Positions 27,835 through 36,709 of a stretch of DNA of 64,000 nucleotides are shown piece by piece (positions within the stretch are counted from its first letter, which is position 1; every line of letters starts with the position of its first letter). Below the pieces are notes generated by a model. That model had not been told where the DNA came from. It saw nothing but the letters and a program-made list of their open reading frames with translations, and did no database searches. The position numbers and the translations under genes were made by a program. The stretch comes from Paracoccus gahaiensis (GTDB lineage Bacteria; Pseudomonadota; Alphaproteobacteria; Rhodobacterales; Rhodobacteraceae), in NCBI RefSeq assembly GCF_005048225.1, contig NZ_SUNI01000011.1:62001-126000 (forward strand), given 5' to 3'.

Positions 27835-28931
27835 TGACGCTCGGCGTGGCCCTGATCGGCACCGGCTTCATGGGCAAATGCCATGCGATGGCCTGGCGCA
27901 ACGTCGCCACCGTCTTCGGCGGCTCCCCTCCCCGGCTGGAGGTTCTGGCCGATGCGGGCGATGCGCAGGGCATGGCCGATCAGTTCGGCTTTGCCCGCGC
28001 CACGAGGGACTGGCAGGCGGCGGTCGCGGATCCGGCGGTCGATGTGGTCAGCATCACCACCCCCAACGGCCTGCACCGCCCCATGGCCGAGGCAGCGCTG
28101 CGCGCGGGCAAGCATGTCTGGCTGGAAAAGCCGATGGCGCTGACGCTGGCGGACGCGCAGGCCATGGCCGATCTGGCCGCAGCCCATCCCGGCCAGGTGA
28201 CGCTTCTGGGTTACAACTACCTGCGCAGCCCGGCCTTTCAGGCGGCCCGTGCCATGATGGCAGACGGGACCATCGGCCGCCCGCTGGCCTTTCGCGGCGT
28301 CTATGACGAGGATTACTCGGCCGACCCGGCGCTGCCCTGGTCCTGGCGGCTGACGCAGGCGGGCGGCGGTCTGGGCGCGTTGGGCGATCTGGGCTGCCAT
28401 CTGGTCTCGGTCATGGTCGCGCTGATGGGGCCGGTGGCCGGGCTGACCGCGATGACCCAGATCGCGGTGCCCACGCGCCCCTCGCCGGACGGCCCCCGCG
28501 CGGTCGAGAACGAGGACAGCGCCCTGGCCCTGATCCGCTTCGCCAGCGGCGCGCAGGGGTCCTTCGCCACATCGCGCGTCGCGCGGGGCCGCAAATGCCG
28601 CCTGCAGTGGGAGATCCACGGATCGGACGGCACGCTGGTCTTCGATCAGGAACACATGAACGAGCTGTGGGTCCATCGTGCGGGCGCGGCGGGCTTCACC
28701 CGCCACCTGACTGGGCCCGACCAGCCCGACTTTGCGGCCTTCTGCCCCGCGCCGGGCCATAATTTCGGCTTCAACGAACAGAAGGTCGTGGAATGCCGCG
28801 ACCTGATCCGCGCGATCGGCGGCAGCGATGCCTGTGCGCCCGGCTTTGCCGAAGGGCTGCAGATCGAACGGATCATCCATGCCATGGCGACCTCGGACGG
28901 TCGCGCCATCAGCCTGCAGGAGGGCGCATGA
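27834..28931 (+). CDS. second Gfo/Idh/MocA dehydrogenase (inositol-type)
   Basis: 365 residues. '[20 protein letters not shown]' Rossmann start, '[12 protein letters not shown]' with the EKP motif, and '[20 protein letters not shown]' with the catalytic D and H. It is translationally coupled to the ATPase gene upstream and iolC downstream (ATGA). It is longer and distinct from the first iolG. Likely a scyllo-inositol or other inositol/sugar dehydrogenase (IdhA/IolW/IolX-like). The exact substrate is unresolved. Confidence 0.82.
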   Translation: MTLGVALIGTGFMGKCHAMAWRNVATVFGGSPPRLEVLADAGDAQGMADQFGFARATRDWQAAVADPAVDVVSITTPNGLHRPMAEAALRAGKHVWLEKPMALTLADAQAMADLAAAHPGQVTLLGYNYLRSPAFQAARAMMADGTIGRPLAFRGVYDEDYSADPALPWSWRLTQAGGGLGALGDLGCHLVSVMVALMGPVAGLTAMTQIAVPTRPSPDGPRAVENEDSALALIRFASGAQGSFATSRVARGRKCRLQWEIHGSDGTLVFDQEHMNELWVHRAGAAGFTRHLTGPDQPDFAAFCPAPGHNFGFNEQKVVECRDLIRAIGGSDACAPGFAEGLQIERIIHAMATSDGRAISLQEGA

Positions 28932-30832
28932 CACCCCTTGACGTGATCACCATCGGCCGATCCTCGGTCGATCTCTACGGCCAGCAGATCGGCGGTCGGC
29001 TGGAGGACATGGGATCGTTTGCCAAGTATATCGGCGGCTCGCCCACCAACATCGCCTGCGGGACGGCGCGGTTGGGGCTGCGCTCGGCGGTGATCACGCG
29101 GGTGGGCGACGAACATATGGGGCGCTTCATCCGCGAGCAGCTGGTCCGCGAGGGCGTGGACGTGCGCGGCGTGGCGACCGATCCCGAGCGACTGACCGCG
29201 CTGGTGATCCTGGGCATCCGCGACGAGGACAGCTTCCCGCTGATCTTCTACCGCGAGAACTGCGCCGACATGGCCCTGTCGCCGGACGATATCGACGAGG
29301 GGCTGATCGCCGAGGCGCGCTGCGTGTTGGCCACCGGCACCCATCTGAGCCACGTCCAGACCGAGGCCGCCGTGATGCGGGCGCTGCAGCTGGCGCGGGC
29401 GCAGGGTGCGCGCACCGCGCTGGACATCGACTATCGTCCGAACCTGTGGGGCGTGGCGGGGCATGGCGCGGGCGAGAGCCGGTTCGTGGAAAGCGCCGCC
29501 GTGACCGCCAGGTTGCAAAAGACGCTGCACCTGTTCGACCTGATCGTGGGCACCGAAGAGGAATTCCACATCGCCGGCGGCACGACCGATACTCTGGCGG
29601 CCCTTCGGGCAGTGCGGGCGGTGTCCGACGCCGTTCTGGTCTGCAAGCGCGGTGCGGCGGGGGCGGTGGCCTTCACGGGCGCGATCGACGGATGGGACAG
29701 CGGCCAGCAGGGGCCGGGCTTTCCCATCGAGGTCTTCAACGTGCTGGGCGCGGGCGACGGGTTCTTCTCGGGCCTGCTCAAGGGCTGGCTGGACGACGCC
29801 GGCTGGCCCCGCGCTCTGGAATACGCCAATGCCTGCGGGGCCTTCGCGGTCAGCCGCCACGGCTGCACGCCGGCCTATCCCTCGCTCGAGGAGCTGAGCT
29901 TCTTTTTGGATCGGGGCGTGGTGCAGCCCGATCTGCGCAACGATGCGGCGCTGGAGCAGCTGCATTGGGCCACCAACCGGCAGGGCCGGATGGGCGGGGA
30001 CTGGTCCACGATGCGGGTCTTCGCCTTCGATCACCGGATGCAGCTGGAGGCGCTGGAGGGTTATACCCCCGCCAAGGGCGCGGCCTTCAAGCGCCTGTGC
30101 CTGGAGGCCGCGCTGCAAGTGCAGGACGGGCAGGCGGGCTATGGCATCCTGTGCGACAACCGCATCGGGCGGGCGGCGCTGCATGCGGCCTCGGGCACCG
30201 GCCTCTGGATCGGGCGGCCCGCCGAATGGCCCGGATCGCGCCCCCTGACGCTGGAGCCGGAGCTGGGCGCCGATTGCGGCGGACTGTCCGAATGGGCGCG
30301 CGAGAATGTCGTGAAGGTCCTGTGCTTCTGCCACCCCGACGACGATCCCGCCCTGCGCGCCGAGCAGGAGACGACGGTCTTGCGCCTGTTCACCGCCGCT
30401 CGCCGCAACGGGCTGGAATTCCTGCTGGAGATCATCCCCTCCAAGGTCGGGCCGGTGGATGACGACACCACCGCGACGCTGATCGCGCAGTTCTATGCGG
30501 CAGGAATCTTCCCCGACTGGTGGAAGCTGGAACCGCTGACCAGCCGCACCGCCTGGACGAAGGCCATCGCCGCCATCGAGGAGAACGACCGCCACACCCG
30601 CGGCATCGTCGTGCTGGGCCTGGACGCGCCCGAGGCCGATCTGGCTGCCAGCTTCGCGGTCGCGGCGTCCTTCCCGCTGGTGCGCGGCTTCGCGGTCGGG
30701 CGGACCATCTTTGCCGAGGTGGCGCGGGACTGGTTCGCAGGTGGGATGGACGACGCGGCGGCGGTTGCGGCAATGGCCGGACGCTATGCACGGCTGTGCG
30801 CGATCTGGGACCGGGCGCGGGCTGCAGCGTGA
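28928..30832 (+). CDS. iolC: 5-dehydro-2-deoxygluconokinase fused to a DUF2090 aldolase-like domain
   Basis: 634 residues. Residues 1-325 are a PfkB kinase: '[16 protein letters not shown]' substrate motif and '[16 protein letters not shown]' with catalytic base D277. Residues from about 345 form a DUF2090 domain ('[13 protein letters not shown]', 'VLCFCHPDD', 'WWKLEPL'), a TIM barrel thought to act as the deoxyphosphogluconate aldolase (IolJ role). This IolC-DUF2090 fusion is known in many Alphaproteobacteria. It would phosphorylate 5-dehydro-2-deoxygluconate and possibly cleave the product. Confidence 0.93.
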   Translation: MTPLDVITIGRSSVDLYGQQIGGRLEDMGSFAKYIGGSPTNIACGTARLGLRSAVITRVGDEHMGRFIREQLVREGVDVRGVATDPERLTALVILGIRDEDSFPLIFYRENCADMALSPDDIDEGLIAEARCVLATGTHLSHVQTEAAVMRALQLARAQGARTALDIDYRPNLWGVAGHGAGESRFVESAAVTARLQKTLHLFDLIVGTEEEFHIAGGTTDTLAALRAVRAVSDAVLVCKRGAAGAVAFTGAIDGWDSGQQGPGFPIEVFNVLGAGDGFFSGLLKGWLDDAGWPRALEYANACGAFAVSRHGCTPAYPSLEELSFFLDRGVVQPDLRNDAALEQLHWATNRQGRMGGDWSTMRVFAFDHRMQLEALEGYTPAKGAAFKRLCLEAALQVQDGQAGYGILCDNRIGRAALHAASGTGLWIGRPAEWPGSRPLTLEPELGADCGGLSEWARENVVKVLCFCHPDDDPALRAEQETTVLRLFTAARRNGLEFLLEIIPSKVGPVDDDTTATLIAQFYAAGIFPDWWKLEPLTSRTAWTKAIAAIEENDRHTRGIVVLGLDAPEADLAASFAVAASFPLVRGFAVGRTIFAEVARDWFAGGMDDAAAVAAMAGRYARLCAIWDRARAAA

Positions 30833-30876
30833 CGGGCGGTCAGACGGGTATTTGGACAAAGAAGAAGGGGCGGGAC

Positions 30877-32703
30877 ATGAGCGACACGATCCGGTTGACG
30901 GCGGCACAGGCGATGGTGCGCTGGCTGTCCATGCAGATGACCGAGGATGGGGACCGCGTCATCGACGGGGTCTGGGCGATCTTCGGTCACGGCAATGTGG
31001 CGGGCCTGGGCGAGGCGTTGCACGGCATCGGCGACGCGCTGCCGACCTGGCGGGGACAGAACGAGCAGACCATGGCCCATGCCGCCATCGCCTTCGCCAA
31101 GGGTCATGGGCGCAGGCGGGCGCAGGCGGTCACGGCCTCGATCGGGCCGGGATCGACCAACATGGTGACGGCCGCCGCGCTGGCGCATGTGAACCGCCTG
31201 CCGGTGTTGTTTCTCGCCGGCGACGTCTTCGCCAGCCGCAGGCCCGACCCGGTGCTGCAGCAGGTCGAAAGCTTTGGCGACGGCACCATCAGCGCGAACG
31301 ACTGCTTCCGCCCGGTGGTGCGCTATTTCGACCGCATCACCCGGCCCGAACATCTGCTGACCGCGCTGCCCCGGGCGCTGCGGGTGATGACCGATCCGGC
31401 CGACTGCGGCCCGGTCTGCCTGTCCTTCTGCCAGGACGTGCAGGCCGAGGCCCATGACTGGCCGCAGGCGTTCTTCGCGCCCCGCATCTGGCACATCCGC
31501 CGCCCCGCCCCCGATGCGGCGGAACTGGCGCGCGCGGTCGACCTGATCCGCGCGGCCAAGGCGCCGGTGATCGTCTGCGGCGGGGGGGTGATCCATTCCG
31601 GCGCCGAGGCCGCGCTGGCGGATGTCGCGACGCGCCACGCCATCCCGGTGATCGAGACGCAGGCCGGCAAGTCGGCCCTGGCGCAGGCCCATCCGATGAA
31701 CTTCGGCGCGGCGGGGGTGGATGGCTCGGCGGCGGCGAATGCTGCGGCGCGGGCGGCGGATCTGGTGATCGCGGTCGGCACCCGGCTGCAGGATTTCACC
31801 ACCGGGTCGCGGACGCTGTTCGAGGCCACCGTTCTGGCGATCAACGTCCAGCCCTATGACGCGGCCAAGCATGGCGCGGTGTCGCTGGTGGCCGATGCCC
31901 GCGTGGCGCTGGAGGCGCTGACCGGCGCCCTGGGGGATCTGCGCTTCAGCCCCGATGCGCAGGCGCGCGCCGCCTGGCTGACGGCGGTGGACGCGCATTG
32001 CGCGGCGCCCGGGGGCCAAGGCCTGCCCACCGATGCGCAGGTGATCGGCGCGGTCCAGCGCGCCGCCCCCGAGGGCATCGCCCTGTGCGCCGCCGGGACC
32101 ATGCCCGGCGCGCTGAAGCTGCTGTGGCAGGCCAGCCAGGGCGGCTATCACATGGAATACGGCTATTCCTGCATGGGCTACGAGATCGCGGGCGCGATGG
32201 GGCTGGCGCTGGCCCTGCCCGACCGGCAGGTGCTGTGCTTTGTGGGCGACGGCAGCTACATGATGGCCAACAGCGAGTTGGCCACGGCGGTCATGCGGCG
32301 CATCCCCTTCACGGTGATCCTGACCGACAATCGCGGCTACGGCTGCATCAACCGGCTGCAGGCGCAGACCGGCGGCGCCCCCTTCAACAACATGTATGTT
32401 GATTGCCGTGTCGAGGCACAGCCGCGGATCGATTTCGTGGCCCATGCCGCCAGCATGGGGGCGCATGCGGTGAAGGCCGCCGACATCCCCGCGCTGGAGG
32501 CCGAGGTCGCCGCCGCCCGCGACCGCGCCATGCCCACCGTCATCGTCATCGAGACCACGGCCCGCCCCGGCCCCGGCGACGGGCTGGAGGGCGCGGGTCA
32601 CTTCTGGGACGTGGCGGTGCCTCAGGTCGGCGCGACCGACATCCTGCAACAGGCCTATGCGCGCTATCTTGCGGACATCACGCGCCAGACCCTGATCAAT
32701 TGA
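30877..32703 (+). CDS. iolD: 3D-(3,5/4)-trihydroxycyclohexane-1,2-dione hydrolase
   Basis: 608 residues, normal for IolD. Thiamine-diphosphate enzyme: activating glutamate E63 in 'WRGQNEQTMAHAA', 'IGPGSTNMVTAAA', a central 'VIETQAGKSALAQAHP' domain, and the cofactor motif 'VGDGSYMMANSE' (G457-S460) with 'LTDNRGYGCINRLQ'. It opens the ring of the IolE product to give 5-deoxyglucuronate. It lies 44 bp after iolC and 11 bp before iolE. Confidence 0.95.
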   Translation: MSDTIRLTAAQAMVRWLSMQMTEDGDRVIDGVWAIFGHGNVAGLGEALHGIGDALPTWRGQNEQTMAHAAIAFAKGHGRRRAQAVTASIGPGSTNMVTAAALAHVNRLPVLFLAGDVFASRRPDPVLQQVESFGDGTISANDCFRPVVRYFDRITRPEHLLTALPRALRVMTDPADCGPVCLSFCQDVQAEAHDWPQAFFAPRIWHIRRPAPDAAELARAVDLIRAAKAPVIVCGGGVIHSGAEAALADVATRHAIPVIETQAGKSALAQAHPMNFGAAGVDGSAAANAAARAADLVIAVGTRLQDFTTGSRTLFEATVLAINVQPYDAAKHGAVSLVADARVALEALTGALGDLRFSPDAQARAAWLTAVDAHCAAPGGQGLPTDAQVIGAVQRAAPEGIALCAAGTMPGALKLLWQASQGGYHMEYGYSCMGYEIAGAMGLALALPDRQVLCFVGDGSYMMANSELATAVMRRIPFTVILTDNRGYGCINRLQAQTGGAPFNNMYVDCRVEAQPRIDFVAHAASMGAHAVKAADIPALEAEVAAARDRAMPTVIVIETTARPGPGDGLEGAGHFWDVAVPQVGATDILQQAYARYLADITRQTLIN

Positions 32704-32714
32704 AGGCGACCCCC

Positions 32715-33626
32715 ATGATCCTCTACGGCACCAATCCCATTGCCTGGGCCAATGACGACGACACCTCGATCGGCGCGCATATCCCGACCGAACAGATCCT
32801 GCGCGAGGCGGGCCGCGAGATCGGCTTCGACGGCATCGAGAACGGCCATCGCTGGCCCGAGGACCCGCAGGCGCTCAAGGCGCTTCTGGGCAGCTACGGG
32901 CTGCGCTTCATCTCGGGCTGGTATTCCACGCATTTGCTGGTGCGCTCGGTCGAGGACGAGATCGCCGCCGTCGGCCCGCATCTGGCCCGGCTGAAGGCCA
33001 ATGACTGCAAGGTCTGCATCGTCTGCGAATGCTCGAACAGCGTGCATGGCAGCCCGGATGTCGCCGTCAACGACCGCCCGCGGCTGACGACCCAGCAGAT
33101 GACGGCCTTCGGCGCGAAGATCGAGGCCTTCGCGGCCTGGATGGCGGGGCAGGGCGTCACGCTGGCCTATCATCATCACATGGGCACGGTGGTCGAAAGC
33201 CCGGACGACATCGACGCCTTCATGGCGGCCACCGGCCCCGCGACGCATCTGCTGTTCGATGCGGGCCATTGCACCTTCGGCGGCGGCGATCCGCAGGCGG
33301 TGCTGCGCCGCCATGCGGCCCGCGTCGCGCATTTTCACGCCAAGAACATCCGCCGTCCCGTGACGGACCGGGTCCGGGCCGAGGGGCTGTCCTTTCTGCA
33401 GGGCGTCATGGCCGGGGCCTTCACCGTGCCGGGCGATCCGGAAGGGGCGATCGAGTTCGAGCCTCTGCTGCGCATCCTGGCGGATGTCGACTATGAGGGC
33501 TGGCTGGTGATCGAGGCCGAGCAGGACCCGGCGGTCCGCGATCCGCTGCACTACCAGTCGATGGGTCTGGCCGCCCTGCGTCAGGCCGCCCGCGCGGCGG
33601 GGCTGGATCGACGATCCGCCGCCTGA
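32715..33626 (+). CDS. iolE: inosose dehydratase
   Basis: 303 residues. TIM-barrel with 'YGTNPIAWANDDD', 'EIGFDGIENGHRWPED', 'YHHHMGTVVESPDDIDAF', 'LLFDAGHCTFGGGDP' and 'VARVAHFHAKNIR', the metal-binding Glu, His and Asp of IolE/MocC. It dehydrates scyllo-inosose to the dione used by IolD. It lies between iolD and iolB in the same operon. Confidence 0.94.
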   Translation: MILYGTNPIAWANDDDTSIGAHIPTEQILREAGREIGFDGIENGHRWPEDPQALKALLGSYGLRFISGWYSTHLLVRSVEDEIAAVGPHLARLKANDCKVCIVCECSNSVHGSPDVAVNDRPRLTTQQMTAFGAKIEAFAAWMAGQGVTLAYHHHMGTVVESPDDIDAFMAATGPATHLLFDAGHCTFGGGDPQAVLRRHAARVAHFHAKNIRRPVTDRVRAEGLSFLQGVMAGAFTVPGDPEGAIEFEPLLRILADVDYEGWLVIEAEQDPAVRDPLHYQSMGLAALRQAARAAGLDRRSAA

Positions 33627-33705
33627 AACCCGGGCAGGAGGGCGCATCGCCCCTGCCCTGATCACGTCGCGCCCCGGTGGCGACCGTCAAGGAAGGACCA
33701 CACTC

Positions 33706-34500
33706 ATGCCCCGACTGCTGCGAAAGCCCTTCGGCACCCATGGAGAGGTGCACCGGATCACGCCCCAGGATGCCGGCTGGCGCTATGTCGGCTTCGCGCT
33801 GCACCGCCTGCGGGCCGGAGACCGGCTGGCGGAGGCCACAAGCGACCGCGAGGTGATGCTGGTCATGGTCGAGGGCAAGGCCGCGATGCAGGCCGCCGGC
33901 CAGGACTGGGGCGTGCTGGGCGATCGCATGGACCTGTTCGAGAAGACCCCGCCGCATTGCCTCTATGTGCCCCCCGGTCAGGACTGGGCGGCCGAGGCCG
34001 TCACCGATTGCACTCTCGCCGTCTGCTCGGCGCCCGGGAAAGGCGGCCATGCCGCCCGCCGCATCGGACCGGACGGCATCACCCTGACGCAGCGGGGCGA
34101 GGGCACCAACACCCGCTGGATCAACAATATCGCGATGGAGGCCGAGGATGTCTGCGACAGCCTGCTGGTGACCGAGGTCTTCACCCCCGCGGGGCACTGG
34201 TCCTCCTATCCCAGCCACCGCCACGACGAGGACGACTTCCCCCGCATCACCTATCTGGAGGAAACCTATTACCACCGCCTGCGCCCTGCCGATGGCTGGG
34301 CGGTCCAGCGCGTCTATACGGATGATGGCAACCTGGACGAAGTCATGGCCGTGCGCGATCACGACGTGGTGCTGGTGCCCCGCGGCCACCACCCCTGCGG
34401 CGCCCCCCCCGGGTTCGAGCTGTATTACCTCAACGTCATGGCGGGCCCGCGCCGCAACTGGCGGTTTGTCGCAGCTCCGGAGGTTGAAGGCCTCTTTTGA
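33706..34500 (+). CDS. iolB: 5-deoxy-glucuronate isomerase
   Basis: 264 residues with the two-cupin fold of IolB: 'REVMLVMVEGKAAMQAAG', 'PPHCLYVPPGQDW', then 'WSSYPSHRHDEDDFPRITYL' carrying the metal-binding His and Glu, and 'VPRGHHPCGAPPGFELYYLN'. It converts 5-deoxyglucuronate to 5-dehydro-2-deoxygluconate for IolC. It is the last iol gene here. No iolA/mmsA gene was found in the window. Confidence 0.94.
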   Translation: MPRLLRKPFGTHGEVHRITPQDAGWRYVGFALHRLRAGDRLAEATSDREVMLVMVEGKAAMQAAGQDWGVLGDRMDLFEKTPPHCLYVPPGQDWAAEAVTDCTLAVCSAPGKGGHAARRIGPDGITLTQRGEGTNTRWINNIAMEAEDVCDSLLVTEVFTPAGHWSSYPSHRHDEDDFPRITYLEETYYHRLRPADGWAVQRVYTDDGNLDEVMAVRDHDVVLVPRGHHPCGAPPGFELYYLNVMAGPRRNWRFVAAPEVEGLF

Positions 34501-34554
34501 CGACGGACCCTTGTCCGGCTCAAAGCCCTTGATGGCGCGCCTTCGCTTTTTCTT

Positions 34555-34663
34555 TCTTTAGAGCCAGGGTCGTCTGCGGGTTGATGATCTTCATGTCCTG
34601 ACCGGGATCATCTTCATCAATCGCGATCGCTTGCGGTGGTGCGATTGACCGAGAGAATACGGG
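34555..34663 (+). pseudogene. IS5-family transposase remnant
   Basis: At 34571-34663 the frame reads 'LRVDDLHVLTGIIFINRDRL', 'RWCD', a stop, then 'PREYG'. This follows the N-terminal order of IS5-type transposases (RVDDRRVLNGI.FV.R.GLRWRD.P.EYGP). Only about 31 codons remain, with a nonsense codon, so it is a dead fragment. It sits between iolB and the MFS gene. Confidence 0.55.
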
Positions 34664-34789
34664 GCGGAAGGCCTTCGACAATCTCTGGAAGCAAAAGCTG
34701 CTGGCCGAGGGCTCGATGGCCCATCTCCAGGCCAATCCGAACGTCATCGACGTCGATCCGGGCCATCGAGGCGGCAGCCATGCTGAACG

Positions 34790-35971
34790 TCACCGACCTG
34801 CAATGGTCTCTGGCGAAAGCGAGGTGCTGCACGGCAATCGACTTGCCCGTGGCACCGGGATCGCGGCGCAGGTCATCACGACGGCCGCGCAGGTGAGGGC
34901 CGCCGTCGTGCCCGCAGCCTGCAGCAGCACGGCGAAAAGCGGCGCGCCGATCGTCTGGCCGACCGCGATCATCAGGAAGGGCAGGCCCAGCCCAAGGTCC
35001 GAACGCTCGGGGAACAGCGTGATGCCCCAAAGCAGCAGCGCCCCGCACGAGATGATGTAGCCGGCCCCGAACACCCCCATCGCGACGAAGGGCAGGACCG
35101 GCGCCCATGATCCGGCGGCAAGGCCGACAAGCCCGAGGCCCATCAGGACCAGAGACAGGCGATGGATCGCCGCAATCCCGAACCGGTCCGTCCCGGTGCC
35201 TGTGGCCACGCCGACAAGCCCTGTCGCGCCCAGCACCAGCCAGGCCAACGCGATCCGCTGATCGGAAAATTGCAGCTCCTCGCGCAGGATGTCGGCTCCG
35301 AAGGTCCAGATCGCGGTGCTGGCCGCGCCCATCAGGACTGCCGCACCAAAGAGCGGCACAAGCCCGGACCGCCGGAGGCCGGGGGATGCCGGCGCGGCGT
35401 CTGCCGCTTTCCCGCTTGGGATCGCGCGCCAGAGCCAGAGGGTCACTGCCGCCCCGATCACCGCAAAGCCCAGATACAGCTCGCGCCAAGCGGCCGCAAA
35501 GGCCAGCGCGGCAAGGCCCGACAGCACGATGCCGGCGGCCGTGCCGGCGTTGATCGCGCCATTTGCCCGGGGCCGGCCGGCCTCCGGGATGAATTGCCCC
35601 ACCGCCGCCGCCAGGGGCGGTGAGGCAAGGCCGGTGCTGATCCCCGCCAGGGCGATGGCCAGGCCAAGGGTGGTCGCCGATCCTGCGACGGCCACGAGGC
35701 CAAGCCCGGCGGTCGCGCACAGCCCCGCCGCCACCGCCACCGCGCGCACGCCCGATTTCGGCACCGTCATGAAGGCGACCACGACGCCCCCACAATAGGC
35801 GGCGAACGCCGCGCTGCCGATCCAGCCGGCCGCCACCGTGCCCAACTCCAGCTCGGCCCTGATCTGCGGCAAGAGCAGGCCATAGGCGAACCGCGCCAGC
35901 CCATAGGCCAGCGCGGTCAAGGCAAAGCTGACCGCAACCAGATTGGCCGAACCGACCCCCGGCCGCGTCAT
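34790..35971 (-). CDS. MFS transporter (YbfB/YjiJ-like)
   Basis: 393 residues from ATG 35971, overlapping the TetR gene end by 4 bp. Twelve membrane segments. The N-terminal 'ALTALAYGLARFAYGLLLPQ' pattern is typical of YbfB/YjiJ-type major facilitators, and 'GISTGLASPPLAAAVGQFIP' follows. The last 25 residues ('VPRASRLPCSTSLSPETIAG') look unlike family ends and approach the IS remnant side, so the true terminus may have been altered. With TetR upstream it is probably a regulated exporter; the substrate is unknown. Confidence 0.85.
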   Translation of the reverse strand: MTRPGVGSANLVAVSFALTALAYGLARFAYGLLLPQIRAELELGTVAAGWIGSAAFAAYCGGVVVAFMTVPKSGVRAVAVAAGLCATAGLGLVAVAGSATTLGLAIALAGISTGLASPPLAAAVGQFIPEAGRPRANGAINAGTAAGIVLSGLAALAFAAAWRELYLGFAVIGAAVTLWLWRAIPSGKAADAAPASPGLRRSGLVPLFGAAVLMGAASTAIWTFGADILREELQFSDQRIALAWLVLGATGLVGVATGTGTDRFGIAAIHRLSLVLMGLGLVGLAAGSWAPVLPFVAMGVFGAGYIISCGALLLWGITLFPERSDLGLGLPFLMIAVGQTIGAPLFAVLLQAAGTTAALTCAAVVMTCAAIPVPRASRLPCSTSLSPETIAGR

Positions 35972-36504
35972 TCGGACCGGGCCGGTGCCAGAAGGGTTTC
36001 CGCGGCCTCTTTCGCAGGGCCGACGACCTGCGCGCCCATGACGCCTGCCGCGGCGGTGGCCCCCTCGAACAGCAGCCAGATCTGGATGGCCAGCGCCTCG
36101 TCCTGGCGGCCGAGCGCCTGCTCGATCCGTCGACCGAACTCGGCGAGAAACTCGGTCTTCTGCCGACGCACGCAGGCCGCGATCTCGGCATTGCTGCCCG
36201 CATATTCGCCATGGGCGCGCAGCAACATGCAGCCGCTTGCCCCGAACTCGTCCAGCCAGCCCGACAGCTCGTCGAACAGCCCCGCGATTCCGCCATCCGG
36301 CGCGGCTGCCAGCCGGTCCATGAAGGCGCGGTGGCGCTCTTCGATGACGGCCAGAACCAGTCCGTCGCGGGACCCGAAATGCTTGTAGAGCGTGCGGGTC
36401 GAGGCGCCCGACGGCGCCAGCACGGCATCGACGCCGATGCCGCGGAACCCCTGCGCCTCGAACGTCCGCATCGCCCCGGTGATGATCTCGTTTCGTTTGT
36501 CCAT
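35968..36504 (-). CDS. TetR-family regulator
   Basis: 178 residues from ATG 36504; a longer frame to 36612 would run through the operator. HTH: 'MDKRNEIITGAMRTFEAQGF', 'RGIGVDAVLAPSGASTRTLY' and 'KHFGSRDGLV' give the TetR/AcrR three-helix domain. The C-terminal half is helical with 'GCMLLRAHGEY', and resembles the TetR group often paired with exporters. It is coupled to the MFS gene and has a 22-bp palindrome directly upstream, so it is most likely autoregulated and controls the exporter. Confidence 0.9.
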   Translation of the reverse strand: MDKRNEIITGAMRTFEAQGFRGIGVDAVLAPSGASTRTLYKHFGSRDGLVLAVIEERHRAFMDRLAAAPDGGIAGLFDELSGWLDEFGASGCMLLRAHGEYAGSNAEIAACVRRQKTEFLAEFGRRIEQALGRQDEALAIQIWLLFEGATAAAGVMGAQVVGPAKEAAETLLAPARSE

Positions 36505-36511
36505 GCAGGTT

Positions 36512-36533
36512 ATGTAAAGCGTTCGTTTTACAT
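36512..36533. promoter_or_regulatory. probable TetR operator
   Basis: A 22-bp imperfect palindrome: atgtaaa at 36512-36518 and tttacat at 36527-36533 with two further matched CG pairs in the centre. It starts eight bases before the tetR start codon. It could also influence the divergent peptide-transporter gene 180 bp away. Confidence 0.65.
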
Positions 36534-36709
36534 GCGCAAGGACAAATCTGTGGGCCTCTCGGGATCGCTGCACCCAGGCCGAAGCAGGGAAGAACGCGGC
36601 AAATTTGTCCAACTGGCCAAATTTCCAATTGAACCGAGCCGTCTAAACAGGTTCTCTCGTGCAAGCGGTCGCCCCAGGGGGACCAGATCCAAGAACCAGG
36701 GAGAGAACC

